Shown here: positions 6,047 to 7,578 of the stretch, in pieces | Numbering within the stretch: position 1 is the first letter of the stretch | How the letters are laid out: every line of letters starts with the position of its first letter | Assembly (NCBI GenBank): GCA_964392615.1 | Contig: CAYMRB010000476.1 | Span: 1-7,578 of the forward strand | DNA length: 7,578 nt | Direction of reading: 5' to 3' | Source of the DNA: CAYMRB01 sp964392615 | GTDB taxonomy: Bacteria > Planctomycetota > UBA8108 | Notes under the pieces: generated by a model | The model's input: only the letters and a program-made list of their open reading frames with translations | Told to the model about the DNA's origin: nothing | The model's database searches: none | Position numbers and translations under genes: made by a program

Positions 6047-7096
6047 CTACTTCGGAGTCGCCAGGAAGCCGAATACGCCGATCTCTAGCTGCTTCTTCTT
6101 CGGATGGGTCGTCTCGATGTGGGCCTTGCCCGAGAAGCTGCCCTCGGGGATCGCCACGCCGGGGATCTCGAGCCGCGCGCGCAGGATCCACTCCGTGCGT
6201 TTCCTCCGCGGCGTCGCGGTCAGGACGAGATCGAGCCCGGGCACCTTGGATCGCGTCAGCTCGACGCGCATCTTTCCGACGTCGAACGGCTTCCCGTCGG
6301 TCGATCGCAGCAGGATCTCGCGGTACATGCTCGTGCCGCGCTTCCACCACTCGACGCGGCTGTAGCCGATAGTCGTCGGCTCGATCGCGATACCGTCGAA
6401 CACGTCCCCGCGCAGGTAGAGCTTCAGCGGCTTGCCGCGGAACGTGCAACGCACCTCCGCGTTGATCTTGCCCTCCGGGTGTCGCGGGTCGACCGTAAGA
6501 TGGATGCGCCGACCGCCTCGGATCTCCTCGACGCGCCACGTGAAGTACTCGCTGGGGACGCGCGAGCGTCGTGCCGCGGACCACTCGAGCACGCTGTGGA
6601 CGGTGAGGCTCAGGTCCGCCGGTGCGGGCGTGCGCTTCGACCAAAGGATGTCGACGGTCCGCGTGACCGGATCGCCTCCGACGGCCGCGCTGTAGACGAT
6701 CTCGAGCGGCTTCTGCCGGAACCCGTCGAAGACGTGCATCGTCGTCGGCACGCGAATCGGCGTGCCGGCACCTTGGATCTCGACGCGCTTGTTCAGATGG
6801 CCCATCGCGCGACCGCTGCCCATCGACACCTTGACGTCGCGCGACTCGCCGACCGCCAGCCTCAAGCGCGTCGGCGCGAGTTGAATACAGCTGCAACTGG
6901 CGGTCAACGACAAGCCGGAGAGCGTTTCGGTGCCCCGATTCGTCAGCGTCAGCGTCAGCTCCGGCCGTTCTCCGTGACCGCGGTCGCCGAAGCTCAAGGC
7001 GCGCGGCGACACGTGGAGACCGCTCTGCGCGGCGAGAGGTGCGGCAGCGAGAAACGCGATCGTCGCGATCGAGAGCGGAGCCACGCGAACGGTCAT
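6047..7096 (-). CDS. Exported DUF1573 protein with three tandem Ig-like modules (349 aa)
   Basis: No enzyme motif is visible; this looks like an all-beta, exported structural or binding protein. A signal peptide spans about residues 1-23 (hydrophobic IATIAFLAAAPLAA, cleavage likely near AAQ-SG); no lipobox is seen. The first module (about 25-123) carries the DUF1573 pattern: VSPRALSFGDRGHGERPELT, then NRG, then a Cys-Ser-Cys at 68-70 in the place of the usual CGC. Two further modules follow, starting after HVFDG (121-125) and DVFDG (231-235); each ends in paired strands resembling the RVEIQG to VPTTMHVF segment of the first (about 104-123, 214-233 and 325-344). Such multi-module DUF1573 proteins are common in Planctomycetota, where their role is unknown. 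The ATG at 7096 is chosen because GAGGA lies 7 nt upstream and it yields the signal peptide directly; a longer frame to 7258 would bury it. It lies between an aldolase gene and lpxD on the same strand. Confidence 0.8.
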   Translation of the reverse strand: MTVRVAPLSIATIAFLAAAPLAAQSGLHVSPRALSFGDRGHGERPELTLTLTNRGTETLSGLSLTASCSCIQLAPTRLRLAVGESRDVKVSMGSGRAMGHLNKRVEIQGAGTPIRVPTTMHVFDGFRQKPLEIVYSAAVGGDPVTRTVDILWSKRTPAPADLSLTVHSVLEWSAARRSRVPSEYFTWRVEEIRGGRRIHLTVDPRHPEGKINAEVRCTFRGKPLKLYLRGDVFDGIAIEPTTIGYSRVEWWKRGTSMYREILLRSTDGKPFDVGKMRVELTRSKVPGLDLVLTATPRRKRTEWILRARLEIPGVAIPEGSFSGKAHIETTHPKKKQLEIGVFGFLATPK

Positions 7097-7136
7097 GTCG
7101 AGATCCTCGAGGAACGGTGGAATCGAGCCGCGGCCG

Positions 7137-7164
7137 ATGATACGTCGACAACGCCCGCGCTCAA
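7137..7164 (-). promoter_or_regulatory. Candidate sigma70-like promoter for the DUF1573 gene
   Basis: On the minus strand, TTGAGC (7159-7164, 4 of 6 to consensus) and TATCAT (7137-7142, 5 of 6) are separated by 16 bp. A start near 7130 would leave a leader of about 34 nt containing the GAGGA ribosome site. The -35 element overlaps the stop codon of the upstream aldolase gene, so the DUF1573 gene could have its own promoter despite the short gap. AT-rich hexamers are scarce in this GC-rich sequence, which adds some weight. Confidence 0.4.
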
Positions 7165-7578
7165 CAGGCTGGTAACAGCCCGCCGCGCACGAGGACCTCG
7201 CGCAGCTCCGATCGCTGCGCGGCCGACAGAGACGTGAGCGGACGCCGCGGCTCGCCACCGCGCAGCCCGATCAGATCGAGCGCGTGCTTCAAACCCGGGA
7301 CGCCGAATCGCGTCGTCACGGCCTGGTTGATCGGTAGCAGGCGGTATTGCAGCTGCCTGGCGATGTCGAGCTCGCCCGCGGCGACGTGGTCGCACAGCGC
7401 GACGCACTCGTCCGGCGCGATGTTCGCCAACGCCAGCACGCCCCCGTCGGCTCCGAGCGCCAGGCCAGGGAGCAGGATGTTCGCCGTTCCGACCCAGACG
7501 CGGAAGCCGTCGGGGCGCTCGGCGAGACAGCGCGTGAGAAACGCCAGGTCGGCGGAGGTGTCCTTCATGCCGCGGATG
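7161..7578 (-). CDS. DapA/NanA family aldolase, C-terminal part (5' end outside window)
   Basis: The frame runs off the right edge, so only the last ~138 residues are present. The segment Ile-Arg-Gly-Met-Lys-Asp-Thr-Ser-Ala-Asp at the edge matches the GxKD(T/S)S motif of the dihydrodipicolinate synthase/N-acetylneuraminate lyase superfamily; its lysine (codon 7563-7565) is the Schiff-base residue that binds the keto-acid substrate. Downstream, VWVGTANILLPGLALGADGG fits the next barrel strand and helix with a conserved Gly-rich turn. The final part (PGLKHALDLIGLRGGEPRRPLTSLSA in outline, about 40 residues before the end) is the family's typical C-terminal helical region. Members make hydroxytetrahydrodipicolinate for lysine and cell wall, or cleave sialic acid, 2-keto-3-deoxy sugars or related compounds. 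The residues that separate these activities lie mostly in the missing half, so substrate is left open. It is the first visible gene of the minus-strand series leading to lpxD. Confidence 0.85.
   Translation of the reverse strand, partial: IRGMKDTSADLAFLTRCLAERPDGFRVWVGTANILLPGLALGADGGVLALANIAPDECVALCDHVAAGELDIARQLQYRLLPINQAVTTRFGVPGLKHALDLIGLRGGEPRRPLTSLSAAQRSELREVLVRGGLLPAC

Noticed and set aside
5466..7151. 561-codon frame on the minus strand across lpxD and the DUF1573 gene
   Set aside because: Extreme Arg and Asp content, no motif, and it overlaps two well-supported genes in another frame.
6104..7237. 377-codon plus-strand frame opposite the DUF1573 gene
   Set aside because: Arg/Ala/Asp-rich, low-complexity translation; antisense shadow of a gene with a signal peptide and a good ribosome site.
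1..7578. Search for CRISPR arrays, tRNA/rRNA genes, insertion sequences, defence genes and long direct repeats
   Set aside because: None was seen on reading both strands; coding genes occupy nearly all of the window and base composition looks even.

Overview
The window is a GC-rich, gene-dense stretch of bacterial chromosome with six genes or gene fragments, almost no non-coding space, and no mobile element, CRISPR array or RNA gene that I can support. An lpxD gene (lipid A biosynthesis) implies a Gram-negative cell with an outer membrane. A putative ABC-exporter membrane domain, a multi-module DUF1573 exported protein and a bacterial DUF3524/QTMAN-type glycosyltransferase together resemble what I know of Planctomycetota or related deep-branching Gram-negatives. 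That assignment is an inference from gene content, not a demonstrated fact.

Layout: (1) Plus strand, 2-550: the C-terminal part of an ABC-exporter-type membrane protein, followed 4 bp later by a complete MATE-family multidrug/cation antiporter (555-1949); the two look translationally coupled. (2) Minus strand, 1954-3534: a ClpX-like AAA+ unfoldase, convergent with the MATE gene; a small perfect hairpin carries both stop codons. It differs from textbook ClpX: no N-terminal zinc-binding domain, a remodelled RKH loop and a roughly 105-residue C-terminal extension. (3) A 162-bp divergent intergenic region (3535-3696). (4) Plus strand, 3697-4848: a GT-B glycosyltransferase of the DUF3524 family, whose animal member (QTMAN/GTDC1) mannosylates tRNA queuosine. 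(5) Minus strand, from the right edge leftward: the C-terminal part of a dihydrodipicolinate synthase/N-acetylneuraminate lyase family aldolase (7161-7578), then a secreted protein of three DUF1573/Ig-like modules (6047-7096), then lpxD (4880-5980). Gaps of 64 and 66 bp in this series hold plausible sigma70-like promoters, the second placed so that lpxD would be almost leaderless.

The genes serve different ordinary functions: envelope export, protein quality control, probable tRNA modification, outer-membrane lipid synthesis and a small-molecule aldolase. I see no defence, secretion or biosynthetic island. The items most worth following up are the divergent ClpX paralogue and the bacterial QTMAN-like enzyme.
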